Source: Acidobacteriota bacterium (GTDB taxonomy: Bacteria; Acidobacteriota; Terriglobia; Terriglobales; Acidobacteriaceae). From it: a stretch of 64,000 bases of DNA. Shown here one piece after another: positions 54,011 to 63,702 of the stretch (the first letter of the stretch is position 1; the number at the start of each line of letters is the position of its first letter). The notes under the pieces were generated by a model. The model made no database searches. It saw only the letters and a list, made by a program, of their open reading frames with translations, and was not told the DNA's origin. The translations under genes and the position numbers were made by a program. Where the stretch lies: assembly GCA_003224905.1 (NCBI GenBank), contig QIAA01000052.1:26828-90827 (forward strand), read 5' to 3'.

Positions 54011-54060
54011 GATACAAATCCCGATTGCAACCCTGAAATCTTCCCGACGGAGCCGCTCCC

Positions 54061-57000
54061 ATGATGAACCCTGCCAGATTCACGCTCGTATTGTTCCTTT
54101 CATTGCTGGTGTGTGCCAATGCTTATCTGTTTGGGCAAGGCACAGATCTGGGCACCATTCGCGGGACCGTTACTGACCAAAGCGGAGCGGTTGTTCCAAA
54201 CGCCAGCGTCGTCATTCTCGATCTTGGAACCGGTACTGCGCGCGAGACCAAGACCAGTTCACGCGGCGAATATCAGATCTTCGGACTCAAATCCGGAAAT
54301 TACAAGGTCACCGTTTCCGCTCAAGGCATGTCCACGGCCGACATTACTGGGATTGTTCTTAAGGGCAGCGACGTGATCGGTGCCAATGCGGTGCTAAAGG
54401 TATCGACGGCAAATGAGCAGGTCGTGGTTACGGCGGAAGCGCCTACTATCGACACGCAAGATCAGACGATCTCCAATACGATCTCCCACCGGGAGGTGAT
54501 TGACCTTCCCCGCGACAGCCGCGACGTGTACCAGTTCTTGTTCTTAAACCCCAACATTACGCAAGGCGTGGATTCCGGCGAATTCAAATTTCTCGGTTTC
54601 CAGAGTTACGGCGCCAATTTCACCCTTGACGGCCAGCGCGCCACCAACACTATTTTCGGTTCACCTAGTACCAGCGAGCCCTCGCTTGAGGCCGTTGGCG
54701 AACTCAATGTTCTCTCCAATGACTTCAGCGCTGAATACGCGGGAATTGCCAACATCCGCATCACAACCAAGCGTGGTGAGTCGCAAGTTCACGGCTCAGT
54801 CTTTTACAACAACAAGAACTCCGCGTTGGCCGCCCTGCAAATTCAGGACCAACAAGGCATTAGGGACTTCGTTCCCACTCAGTTTGCCAGCAGATATCCG
54901 ACACCCTATTTCAATTTCAACGATTTCGGCGGTTCCCTTGGAGGGCCAATTCCTGGCCTCAAGAAAACATGGTTCTTCCTTGCCTACGAACGAAACGTAT
55001 TGAGGCAACCAGTGAATATCAGCAACCATAAGTTGCCGCATCCAGCGCTGTGGACAGGCGATTTCTCGCAGTTGGATCCATCCATCCAACCGACGGTCCC
55101 GGATGACATCTTTAGCCAACTCACGCCACAGGAAGTCGCTACCGACACGACGGGCACTTGTGATCCTAACGATCACGCAGATTGCCGCTTCAGTACAATT
55201 CCTTCGCGTTTTCTCAATGCCAATACGCAGAAGCTCATCCAGGTCTACTTTCCCAAAATCAGCCCTGCAGTCGCTGTAGATCCCGAGACGGGGCAAATCC
55301 GGGATTTATTTCAAACACTGCTTCCGGGGGGCTCAACCCGAGATTTGGGAACTCTTCGCATAGACCACGACTTCAGCGACAAAGACCATGTCTACGGTGT
55401 CTACAATGCACAGGCTCTTACTGGAACTACTTCGCCTGTGTTCTCTCCAATGACGGGACTCGGTCTCACACAGAGAGACATTCGCGATAACACGCTTTCT
55501 CTCTCTTATCTGCGCACCATCCGGAACAATGTCATTAACGAAGCTCGCGGCGGATTCAATCGTGAATTCAATTTCGCTCACAGCAACACGACTCTCCAGA
55601 GTTTCCTTTCCAGCATCGGCTTCGACCAGAACGCCATAAATGCCTACGCGGACGTCGTAGGTCACTCGCAGCTGTCCACGCACGGGCATCCGCTAATCGA
55701 CCTCGGCTCCAATTTTGTTGCCTTCGGTCGAAATGGGGACCGCAGCACCGAGCGCCAGCAACACCAGTACCCGGTTACCTTCGGGGATACCCTCACGTGG
55801 GTGATCAAGAATCACAACCTTAAAATGGGCGCAGATTTTGTGCGCAATGTGGCACAAGATGGCTTCGCAGCTTCGCGTGCCAATCCGCGCGGCAGAATAA
55901 CCTATCGCGGAAGCGATACTGACCCTTTCGCCAACTTCTTGCTTGGGGAACCCGCGTCAAGAGTCTTTTTTATTCAGAGTGCCCGCCCAATCATGGATGT
56001 CCACAACTGGGAACAGGGATATTTTTTCCAGGATGATTGGAAGGTGACTCCGAAACTGACCGTGAATCTCGGCCTTCGCTATGAACTTATCTCGCCTTTC
56101 GTAGATGCGCACGATATCATGCTGAATTTCGATCCTACTTTCAACAATAACACTGGCCGTTTCATCATCGCCTCGGACAAGACCGCTCAATTTTTGGACC
56201 CTCGAATAGCGCAGACTACTTTGCCCGTGGTTACTGCCGCTAACTCACACCTGGGAATTGGCCGCGGTTTACTGCGCACAGACAAAAATAACTTCGCACC
56301 GCGAGTAGGTGTTGCCTTGAGACTGGGAGAGAAGTCGGTAGTGCGTGGTGGATACGGATTGTACTTCCCGACTTCCGCCGCCCAGGGAATTCGCGATCCA
56401 CTCTCAACCAATGCCTTCAACCAGACCACGCAAAAAAGAAGCTTAGGCTTCAACCAGCAGCAACTTCAGCCGTGGCCATTTCCGCTTACCGGCGGAGACG
56501 TGGTGCAGAATACGATATATACCAGCTCGCTCTCGTTCAATGCTGTACCGGTCAACCTTCAGCAGCCACGTCTTCAGCAGTACAATGCCACTTACGAACG
56601 TGAGCTCGGGCTTAGAACGTCTGTGCGCTTTTCCTACCTCGGCATCACATCCTCCGGCCTGATCGGGGGCAAGGACTTGAATGAGATTGAACCCAGCAAC
56701 GTTCCTTGGGGTACCACGCAAGATCCAACTGGTGAGGGGATTGGAGATGGGGTACACTTCTGCAGCCCTGACGACGGCGACTGCGCACCAACCAAGGCAG
56801 AATTTGCCCGGACGCCCTACCCCACGCTTGGAGACTACCTGCTCAGTTTTGGAAACTATGGCCATAGCCAGTCGAACGCCTTCCAGACCCAGCTTGAACA
56901 CCGATATAGCAACGGTTTGATGTTCAATGCCTCTTACACCTACACAGATCAGAAATCGACCGGCATCGATGGCGGCAACTCCAGCCTGGGTGGCGTTCCC

Positions 57001-57759
57001 TACAACCCATTCAACCCGGAGCGCGATTACACTCAAGACGCATGGATATCTCGCCACCGCTTTATTTTCTATGGCATATATGAGTTACCGGTGGGCCGTG
57101 GCAAGAAATTTGGCAGTGGGTTTTCCCGCTGGGCCGACACCGCCATCGGCGGCTGGCAAACAAGTTTTCAGATGTTCGCTAAGACGGGTACGGCTTTCAC
57201 GCCGTATTGGACTTGCGATAACTGCGGAAACGGTGTTCGCATGGTCGGTCCGGGAAACATCGCTGTAGAGTCCGTTGATGCGCTCGGCGACTTCGCTGAC
57301 TTCATCGGCTATCGGCCTTTGGTTGTAGGCAACTATAAGCAGCACGTTGGCGACCAGGTCTTCAATCCAAACGCCTTTGCGCCGCCCCCTATGGGCGCCG
57401 ACGTCTTCAATAATCCAGGGATTGCCAGAAAGAATCTCCTATGGGGGCCTGGAGCGTGGGGCGTGAACTTCGGTCTGCACAAAGACTTCAAGTTCACCGA
57501 GCGCTTGACTGCCACTCTCGGAGCCGACTTTAACAACATCTTCAATCACCCGATAAGAATGCCGGATCTGGATTTCGCAGACGGCAGCTTTGCCTATCTT
57601 GGCGGTTTCAATATCCAAATAGATCCCAGCACGTTGCAGCCGCAATTCCGAGATTTCAACTTCGTTAACCCTGACTTCGCTCGTCTGTTCTCAACGTTCC
57701 AGCAGGAAGGTGTGGACAGCCGCCGCACCGTGCGCTTGCGGCTCAGGATTACTTTCTAA
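54061..57759 (+). CDS. Large TonB-dependent receptor with N-terminal carboxypeptidase-regulatory-like domain
   Basis: This 1232-residue outer-membrane protein has a signal peptide (1-25) and then a beta-sandwich domain of the carboxypeptidase-regulatory type: G-T-I-R-G-T-V-T-D-Q-S-G-A-V-V-P-N-A. A plug domain at about 130-240 follows, then a long beta-barrel that ends in aromatic Phe (L-R-L-R-I-T-F), the usual outer-membrane assembly signal. Oar-type receptors like this are expanded in Acidobacteria and move large or unknown substrates with energy from TonB. It starts 186 bases from the DeoR gene and is followed 3 bases later by a secreted hydrolase gene. Confidence 0.94.
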   Translation: MMNPARFTLVLFLSLLVCANAYLFGQGTDLGTIRGTVTDQSGAVVPNASVVILDLGTGTARETKTSSRGEYQIFGLKSGNYKVTVSAQGMSTADITGIVLKGSDVIGANAVLKVSTANEQVVVTAEAPTIDTQDQTISNTISHREVIDLPRDSRDVYQFLFLNPNITQGVDSGEFKFLGFQSYGANFTLDGQRATNTIFGSPSTSEPSLEAVGELNVLSNDFSAEYAGIANIRITTKRGESQVHGSVFYNNKNSALAALQIQDQQGIRDFVPTQFASRYPTPYFNFNDFGGSLGGPIPGLKKTWFFLAYERNVLRQPVNISNHKLPHPALWTGDFSQLDPSIQPTVPDDIFSQLTPQEVATDTTGTCDPNDHADCRFSTIPSRFLNANTQKLIQVYFPKISPAVAVDPETGQIRDLFQTLLPGGSTRDLGTLRIDHDFSDKDHVYGVYNAQALTGTTSPVFSPMTGLGLTQRDIRDNTLSLSYLRTIRNNVINEARGGFNREFNFAHSNTTLQSFLSSIGFDQNAINAYADVVGHSQLSTHGHPLIDLGSNFVAFGRNGDRSTERQQHQYPVTFGDTLTWVIKNHNLKMGADFVRNVAQDGFAASRANPRGRITYRGSDTDPFANFLLGEPASRVFFIQSARPIMDVHNWEQGYFFQDDWKVTPKLTVNLGLRYELISPFVDAHDIMLNFDPTFNNNTGRFIIASDKTAQFLDPRIAQTTLPVVTAANSHLGIGRGLLRTDKNNFAPRVGVALRLGEKSVVRGGYGLYFPTSAAQGIRDPLSTNAFNQTTQKRSLGFNQQQLQPWPFPLTGGDVVQNTIYTSSLSFNAVPVNLQQPRLQQYNATYERELGLRTSVRFSYLGITSSGLIGGKDLNEIEPSNVPWGTTQDPTGEGIGDGVHFCSPDDGDCAPTKAEFARTPYPTLGDYLLSFGNYGHSQSNAFQTQLEHRYSNGLMFNASYTYTDQKSTGIDGGNSSLGGVPYNPFNPERDYTQDAWISRHRFIFYGIYELPVGRGKKFGSGFSRWADTAIGGWQTSFQMFAKTGTAFTPYWTCDNCGNGVRMVGPGNIAVESVDALGDFADFIGYRPLVVGNYKQHVGDQVFNPNAFAPPPMGADVFNNPGIARKNLLWGPGAWGVNFGLHKDFKFTERLTATLGADFNNIFNHPIRMPDLDFADGSFAYLGGFNIQIDPSTLQPQFRDFNFVNPDFARLFSTFQQEGVDSRRTVRLRLRITF

Positions 57760-57762
57760 CAA

Positions 57763-59556
57763 GTGGCAAACACGGATCGAGGCTTGTGGGTGAAGACTTC
57801 GTCGGGGCTCGCGTTCCTATGCTTCGCGCTGCTTGTCCCCAGTGCTTGGTCTGCCGACCAGTACGAAATCACGATCGAGCGCGACGTTCAGGCCAAGATG
57901 CGCGACGGAGTGATTCTCCGCGCTGACATTTATCGGCCTAAGGCTGAAGGCCGCTTTCCAGTTCTTCTGCAGCGCACCCCCTACAACAAAGCAGCTTCAG
58001 ACATCGGCGTACGTGGCGCGGCACGTGGGTATGTCGTCATCGTCCAAGATGTTCGGGGCCGCTACACCTCGGATGGGGAGTGGTATCCGTTCCTGCACGA
58101 GTCGAACGACGGATATGACACCGTGGAGTGGGCGGCAGCGCTGCCTTACTCCAACGGCAAGGTCGGAATGTTTGGCGGCTCCTATGTCGGGGCCACGCAG
58201 ATGCTGGCTGCCATAGTGCACCCACCTCATCTGGCTGGGATCTGTCCTTACGTGACGGCCAGCAACTATCACGACGGATGGACGTATCAGGGCGGCGCTT
58301 TTGAGCAGTGGTTCAATGAATCGTGGACCTCAGGCCTTGCACAAGACACCCTGAACCGCACTGTAGACAAAGACACCAATGCGATGAAGTCCGTCTGGAA
58401 ACTACCCTTGGCCAGTTATCCAGTCTTCGGTCTGCCGCAGGTCTCATCCGAATCTGATCTCACGGCCTCCCTCGCTCCATATTTTCTCGACTGGCTGGCA
58501 CACCCGAACTACGACGAATACTGGAAGCGCTGGTCCATCGAGGAGTACTTCGCGGACATAAATGTCCCCGTTCTTCATGTGGCGGCATGGTATGACATCT
58601 TCCTGGGCGGATCGTTACGCAACTACATCGGCATAAAGGCACATGGGACAAATGATGCGGCCCGCCGGGGGCAGCACCTGCTGGTCGTCATCGGAGGACA
58701 CGCCGGCTCAGGCCGCAAGATCGGCGAGGTGGATTTCGGACCAGCCGCCAATCTGGACGAGGACGACATCATCCTCACCTGGTATGACTATCTCTTTAAG
58801 AACGTGCAGAATGAGTTCGCGGGTAAACCTGTGAAGATATTCGTCATGGGTACAAATGAGTGGCGTCAGGAAGATGACTGGCCACTGGCACGGGCCGCTA
58901 CTACTAAGTATTTTCTTCATTCGGCGGGGAAAGCCAACTCTCTACGGGGAGATGGCACGCTCTCGACGTCCACACCACGTTCGGAAACTCCAGATCAGTA
59001 CGTCTACGACCCTGCAAGTCCCGCACCCACGATTGGCGGACCTCTGTGCTGCGACTCAGAGCACCTGGCGCCCGGCCCGCGTGATCAGCGCCCGGTCGAG
59101 GCGCGCAATGATGTTTTGATCTACTCAACGCCGCCGTTGGTTGAGGATCTCGAAATCACCGGACCGGTAATACTGGAACTGTTTGCCAAATCATCAGCCG
59201 TTGACACGGACTTCACCGGCAAGCTGGTGGATATCTGGCCGAACGGTTTCGCGCAAAATCTAACGGAAGGAATCGTTCGAGCGCGTTACAGGGATTCCCA
59301 GGAGAAGTCTGAGTTGATGAACCCGGGGAAGATATACAAATTCAAGCTCGACTTGTGGGCCACGAGCAATGTGTTTCGCAAAGGACACGTCTTGCGCCTT
59401 GAAGTCAGCAGCAGCAACTTCCCGCGCTTCGACCGAAATCTTAATTCCGGGGCGGATGCCGCCCTTGCTCAACAATTTGTCTCTGCTACGAACACGATTT
59501 ACCACGATGACCAGCATCCATCGACCCTGGTCTTACCGGTCGTGCAGACACAGTAG
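57763..59556 (+). CDS. Secreted CocE/NonD-family alpha/beta hydrolase
   Basis: This 597-residue protein has a signal peptide (about 1-31) and an alpha/beta-hydrolase domain with nucleophile S140 in F-G-G-S-Y-V-G. A middle helical cap comes next, then a C-terminal jelly-roll domain of the X-Pro dipeptidyl-peptidase/CocE type. The family cleaves esters (cocaine esterase), amino-acid esters and some peptides. A GTG at 57763 is used, 3 bases after the receptor stop. Exported beside a TonB receptor, it probably trims the imported compound or releases it from a polymer. Confidence 0.9.
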   Translation: MANTDRGLWVKTSSGLAFLCFALLVPSAWSADQYEITIERDVQAKMRDGVILRADIYRPKAEGRFPVLLQRTPYNKAASDIGVRGAARGYVVIVQDVRGRYTSDGEWYPFLHESNDGYDTVEWAAALPYSNGKVGMFGGSYVGATQMLAAIVHPPHLAGICPYVTASNYHDGWTYQGGAFEQWFNESWTSGLAQDTLNRTVDKDTNAMKSVWKLPLASYPVFGLPQVSSESDLTASLAPYFLDWLAHPNYDEYWKRWSIEEYFADINVPVLHVAAWYDIFLGGSLRNYIGIKAHGTNDAARRGQHLLVVIGGHAGSGRKIGEVDFGPAANLDEDDIILTWYDYLFKNVQNEFAGKPVKIFVMGTNEWRQEDDWPLARAATTKYFLHSAGKANSLRGDGTLSTSTPRSETPDQYVYDPASPAPTIGGPLCCDSEHLAPGPRDQRPVEARNDVLIYSTPPLVEDLEITGPVILELFAKSSAVDTDFTGKLVDIWPNGFAQNLTEGIVRARYRDSQEKSELMNPGKIYKFKLDLWATSNVFRKGHVLRLEVSSSNFPRFDRNLNSGADAALAQQFVSATNTIYHDDQHPSTLVLPVVQTQ

Positions 59557-59602
59557 CCCACATAATTCGACCTGTGGCTTGATCTGGCGCGTATGATTCG
59601 TC

Positions 59603-60568
59603 CTACAACGTGCTCGGATAACACAAACGCCGGGCGCAATCCTGCAACATTTCCGCCTCCCAAGGTGGCCGCCGCAGGTTCTTCGGGTGGGTCACGTCGG
59701 TGGCTATCCGTCCCGTCAAATGCAGGAAAACAGCAGCAGAATGTTTGTACGCAGGAATCGGCTCACGAAACGCCACGTTGCCAAGATGTTGCAACGCATC
59801 CGACAGCGCATAGTAACGGGGATCGCCTGTTTCCCACAACTGGTCGCGCTCGGCAAATTTTTCCGGCGCAAATGTGGCGAGCCCCAGCAAGTAGTCCGAT
59901 CCGTACTCGATCATATTGATACCTAAATCATTTCCGGTAAAGATGCGGAAATCCGGCCGGTGCGTGTCGCGCAGGGCCAGACGCTCGAACTCCAGCACAC
60001 GATCGAGCGAGGAGTGTTTCAACCCCTTCATCTCCGGAATGTCCATCAACCCCCGAACGGTGCTTTCGTCGAAGATCTCTCCATTCGGCGCGAATCGCGG
60101 ACTTAATTCAAAGCCAAAGACCTGTGGGTACTCCCTGCAGATTGCCTGATACGTGGCGACCTTTTGCTTAGCAGATTTCCCGTGCAGCCTTGTGGTCGGA
60201 AACAAAATCGGAACACCTCCGGCTTCGGTGATCCTATTCAGTTGCTGCCGATAAAGGGCAACAACATCGCCTTCCAGGTTCTCGATATATGCGCCCGCCA
60301 CAAATGAGACGCCCTCACCGAGCGCGTGGCGTGTCCAGCGCATCACATCGCGTTTTTCCGTCTCGCTGAGAAAGTTTACATAACCAGTGTCCATGTTGAC
60401 GGCATTCGTCAAATGAACCTGATGCGTAGCGACGAGATGCCTTTGGAAGGCTTCAACATCAACTTTCCCGCTCGCTTCATATGGCAGTAAAGCGGCAGCG
60501 ATGCCCCACACCCTGCGCCGAAGTTGCAGTCGCTTGCTGAAAGCCTCGATTGTCGGGTTCTGAAGCAT
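59603..60568 (-). CDS. DHDPS-family class I lyase/aldolase, non-canonical
   Basis: This 321-residue TIM-barrel protein has the dihydrodipicolinate-synthase-family Schiff-base Lys in G-L-K-H-S-S. The usual Y-Y proton-relay segment after P-P is replaced by P-T-T-R-L-H, so it is not a true lysine-pathway enzyme. Relatives include aldolases for 2-keto-3-deoxy sugar acids. It is the second gene of a two-gene operon with the OYE-family protein. It could be the aldolase for the fucose pathway 5 kb away, but there is no direct link. Confidence 0.75.
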   Translation of the reverse strand: MLQNPTIEAFSKRLQLRRRVWGIAAALLPYEASGKVDVEAFQRHLVATHQVHLTNAVNMDTGYVNFLSETEKRDVMRWTRHALGEGVSFVAGAYIENLEGDVVALYRQQLNRITEAGGVPILFPTTRLHGKSAKQKVATYQAICREYPQVFGFELSPRFAPNGEIFDESTVRGLMDIPEMKGLKHSSLDRVLEFERLALRDTHRPDFRIFTGNDLGINMIEYGSDYLLGLATFAPEKFAERDQLWETGDPRYYALSDALQHLGNVAFREPIPAYKHSAAVFLHLTGRIATDVTHPKNLRRPPWEAEMLQDCARRLCYPSTL

Positions 60569-60610
60569 TCAGTTGCGGGTCCTGGCTACCTGGAATTCTG
60601 TCATACGGAT

Positions 60611-62077
60611 TTAGTTCAGTTCCTTCTTCAGCGTTCGCAGTTGCTCAGCCTTTGCCGAGTGCTTGTAATAGTCGTCCAGGGGATAGCATCCCGACGGCAA
60701 TCCGTTTCGTGGTGCCGTGGTGCAATCGCTGAAGGTTCTGCAGATTCGCTTACGCTCAATTGTGCGCCCTTCGGTTGCGTCCCAGAGCATTTCAGGATAG
60801 GTCAACGCCATGCGACCAAGCCCCACCGCGTCAACCCATCCGAGCCGCACCGCGGCCTGCGCTACATGCGGCAAAAAATCCTGCAAGTAACTATATGCAG
60901 ATCCAACAAAAATGAGATTCGGAAACTTTTGTTTCAGGCAATGCGTTGCCTCCATCTGCCGTGCTACTCCCAACAGGGGATCTTCCGGCGGCGCGTATCC
61001 GTCCGACGGTGGATAGAGTGCGGGCCGCTGAATGTGCGGAGTGTAATAGGGGCTGCCGGCAGTGATATTAACTAAGCGGATGTTCAATTCCTGCAAGAGC
61101 GAAAGCAGTCGAATCGCTTCGCTGAGGTCCGGCTCGAGAGGATTCAGCGGATTAACGCCAAATCCGTAGCGGTAAGGAATTAAGTTTTCATAGTGCTCCG
61201 GAATTCCAGCTCCAGGCTTTCCGTTTGACGAGCAGGTTGAGTCCTGCCGGAACGGGACCAGGTCGAGCGCTGAGAGTCGCACGCCGATGTGCAGACCGGG
61301 TGCGATATCGCGGATTCCTTGAACAATTTGCCGCAGAAAGCGAGTGCGATTTTCAAAGCTTCCCCCGTACTGTCCTTCTCGTGTGTGCGCCCCAAGAAGT
61401 TCGTGACCCAGGTAGCCATGGCAGTGCTTGATGTCAACAAAGTCGAAACCCAACTTGCGAGCCACGCCCGCTGCGATGTGGAACCTTTCGATGATTGCGT
61501 CTATTTCTGCGTCAGTAAGCACAGCAGCATCGGACATCTGAAGCCGGCGATCCAGAATCGGGTGGTGATAGGCGATACGTGGTTCCGGGCAGTTGTGCTG
61601 GTTTGGACGGCTGTAACGTCCCGAGTGGGTCAGTTGCAACCCAATCAGCAGACCCTTGCCGGAACCAGTCGTGTGCCGATGTTCGTCTATAAGTGCCGCC
61701 CTTAGCTGCGCCAGACCTTTTTCGGTGTGAGGTGCGATCAGCAACTGATTCGGGTTTGCGCGCCCCTCCGGGGCGACGGCAACGGCCTCTCCGCCCCAGA
61801 TTAATTTTGCGCCGCTGCGACCAAAGCGTTTCCAGCGCCGAATCGTGTTTTCAGTTGGATTTCCCTCAGCCGTTCCATCCCAGCCCTCCATCGGTTGGAC
61901 GGCAATGCGATTTCCGATTTCAATTCCGTCCAGCTGAATCGGGAGCCGCAATGGTGAATCCGGCCCGCGAAGAATTTCCGCGTCACACGGAATCACGAGG
62001 CCAAGCGATGCCAAATGCTCCTGAAATCGCCTAACATCCTTGACGCTTCCGATTCGCAGGATGGCCTGTGTACTCAT
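60611..62077 (-). CDS. NADH:flavin oxidoreductase (Old Yellow Enzyme family)
   Basis: This 488-residue protein has the FMN-barrel motifs of the family: V-Q-P-M-E-G-W, L-Q-L-T-H-S-G-R-Y-S, H-C-H-G-Y-L-G-H-E-L-L, and G-S-F-E-N-R-T-R-F-L-R. It stops after the FMN domain, lacking the FAD/NAD domain of longer relatives. A C-terminal region has three Cys residues (C-x6-C-x11-C) that might hold a metal centre. Such enzymes reduce activated C=C bonds or remove groups from dienoyl compounds. AAAGGGGAC precedes the ATG at 62077. Confidence 0.85.
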   Translation of the reverse strand: MSTQAILRIGSVKDVRRFQEHLASLGLVIPCDAEILRGPDSPLRLPIQLDGIEIGNRIAVQPMEGWDGTAEGNPTENTIRRWKRFGRSGAKLIWGGEAVAVAPEGRANPNQLLIAPHTEKGLAQLRAALIDEHRHTTGSGKGLLIGLQLTHSGRYSRPNQHNCPEPRIAYHHPILDRRLQMSDAAVLTDAEIDAIIERFHIAAGVARKLGFDFVDIKHCHGYLGHELLGAHTREGQYGGSFENRTRFLRQIVQGIRDIAPGLHIGVRLSALDLVPFRQDSTCSSNGKPGAGIPEHYENLIPYRYGFGVNPLNPLEPDLSEAIRLLSLLQELNIRLVNITAGSPYYTPHIQRPALYPPSDGYAPPEDPLLGVARQMEATHCLKQKFPNLIFVGSAYSYLQDFLPHVAQAAVRLGWVDAVGLGRMALTYPEMLWDATEGRTIERKRICRTFSDCTTAPRNGLPSGCYPLDDYYKHSAKAEQLRTLKKELN

Positions 62078-62089
62078 GTCCCCTTTCGG

Positions 62090-62601
62090 TCATTGAAAGA
62101 ACAAGAATAGGAGCTTCTCTGAAAGAGCGGGGATCTGGGCTGGGCTTATGCCCAGGTACCGTGATTCGCTCCGCATTACTTTAACGGATTGTAGCGGTTC
62201 TCCAAGAGAAGGCCAGCTATTGGTGAGGGGTACCATGGTGTAAAAGCAATGCCTGGTCATCGAGAATGTACTATCTTCGGCGGATGCACGCTCAAGACCG
62301 AGTAGTCCACGAGAATCATCTTGCAGATCTGCCGTGCCATTGATCGAACTTGTATCACCCGACCATCGGGAACTGTCAACGGACGGAATAAAGTCCGCGA
62401 CGAAAGTTCCCGTGTCACCGCCATCGCAGGCGCCGCTGATCGAATAACTCCCGCTGATGGTAACCCCGTCAGTGTTCCCTCGCTCGCGCAAGGAGTTCCG
62501 TTCAGTAGGACGAGCGTCGACGCGAGACTGGTGCCACTTTGAACCATAAACATGTCAATGTACGTAGTGGTTTGTGCTACCGAGGAAGCCGTAGTCGCGT
62601 G
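62090..62601 (-). pseudogene. Decayed secreted-protein gene (frameshifted, no N-terminus)
   Basis: Two overlapping minus-strand frames each carry part of one beta-rich secreted-protein pattern. One (62601 down to about 62480) reads through V-L-L-N-G-T-P-C-A. The other (from about 62491 down to 62090) continues with S-I-S-G-A-C-D-G-G-D-T-G-T and A-D-L-Q-D-D-S-R-G. The first frame opens at a TAG (62602-62604) without a start. This is the picture of a lipoprotein-like gene that has lost its beginning and one frame. Confidence 0.55.
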
Positions 62602-62811
62602 CTAGTTTCTGGAGACGTTCGCGTTGACACGCGGATGATTATTCGATGAATTTCCACTCTAAGCTGAGCGGGAAGAGACTGCGATAGGCGCTGCTTTACG
62701 CGACGCAACATTTTAACTGGGAGGAATTGCTTGCAGTGGTACATGGCGTTCACCGAATTGAGTGCGATACAACTTGCTAGGTTAGCGCCACACTACAGTC
62801 GGACCGGTGGC

Positions 62812-63144
62812 CTACCGCAAATCATTTTTCCTGTTCTCACTTGGCGTAGGCATCTTCAATTCTGTGATGTGAATAAAACCTTTGTCCGCGTAGACGCGAG
62901 CTTCCACGCGCATATAATGCCCTTCGTGACCCTCAAGGCTCTCCGGGTTGTCCACATTCCAGGCTCTTTGGTCGGTCACAAACGTTAACTTCTCGCCGCC
63001 TGCCCTAACCGTGCCCATCATGGATGTGAGCCGGATCAGAGCCTCTTGATGTTTCTGTGGCGGCTGACTGGGAAGGTCCTGCGCAATAGCGACAATGCCC
63101 ACGGCAAAGCACAGAGAGAGAAAGGCCCGTAACAAGGTTTTCAC
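62812..63144 (-). CDS. Small exported protein, function unknown
   Basis: This 110-residue protein has a signal peptide (V-K-T-L-L-R-A-F-L-S-L-C-F-A-V-G) followed by a small beta-rich domain. A GTG at 63144 with AAGGAG eight bases upstream is a better start than ATG at 63243. No motif suggests a function. Confidence 0.7.
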   Translation of the reverse strand: MKTLLRAFLSLCFAVGIVAIAQDLPSQPPQKHQEALIRLTSMMGTVRAGGEKLTFVTDQRAWNVDNPESLEGHEGHYMRVEARVYADKGFIHITELKMPTPSENRKNDLR

Positions 63145-63312
63145 CGAAGGATCTCCTTTTAAGGTTCCCAATGACAAATGCGAGGACGGTAACGTCGGGT
63201 TTCGGCCGGGAGTGACTAGGGCGCACTTTCGCCACCCAGTCACGCGAAATTGCCAGCCTTAGCTGTGTGAGCCGTACGCGCTTGGTCGCTCGCTTACCGA
63301 CCTCCCCTAGCC

Positions 63313-63636
63313 CTACGCGGCCCTGCCCGCCGGAATATTCCGAGTCGTGGAGCTCGCCACGTTGAAAGTTCTCACGACAGGATCAGTCTCAAGCGAGGCA
63401 AGCAGGACTTCTTTGAGCGCCGGATATTTTTCCTGGCTATAGAGTTCCGCTTGTTCACGAGTTTTCCAGATGCTCAAAGTCAAAACACGATCTGGCTCGA
63501 CATCGGACTCCAGCACGATCTCGTCGACGAACCCAGGCTGCACACGCAAAATGGGCAGCAGCTTCCTCTGGATAGTTTCGTTCAGTATGCGTGTTTTGCC
63601 CGGACTACTGACAAAATCGACAATTCGAGCAAACAT
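63313..63636 (-). CDS. Antibiotic-biosynthesis-monooxygenase-like (ABM) small protein
   Basis: This 107-residue protein has the dimeric alpha/beta-barrel pattern of the ABM family: M-F-A-R-I-V-D-F at the start, L-P-I-L-R-V-Q-P-G-F near 30, W-K-T-R-E-Q-A-E in the middle. Such proteins may be quinol monooxygenases or stress-related. It precedes the Hsp20 gene's end on the same strand. Confidence 0.7.
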   Translation of the reverse strand: MFARIVDFVSSPGKTRILNETIQRKLLPILRVQPGFVDEIVLESDVEPDRVLTLSIWKTREQAELYSQEKYPALKEVLLASLETDPVVRTFNVASSTTRNIPAGRAA

Positions 63637-63702
63637 GAGGGGAATCCTTCCGAAAAGGGAGGCGACGCAAGCCGCCTCCTTTTCTCTAAGTAGCTGCGGC
63701 CT

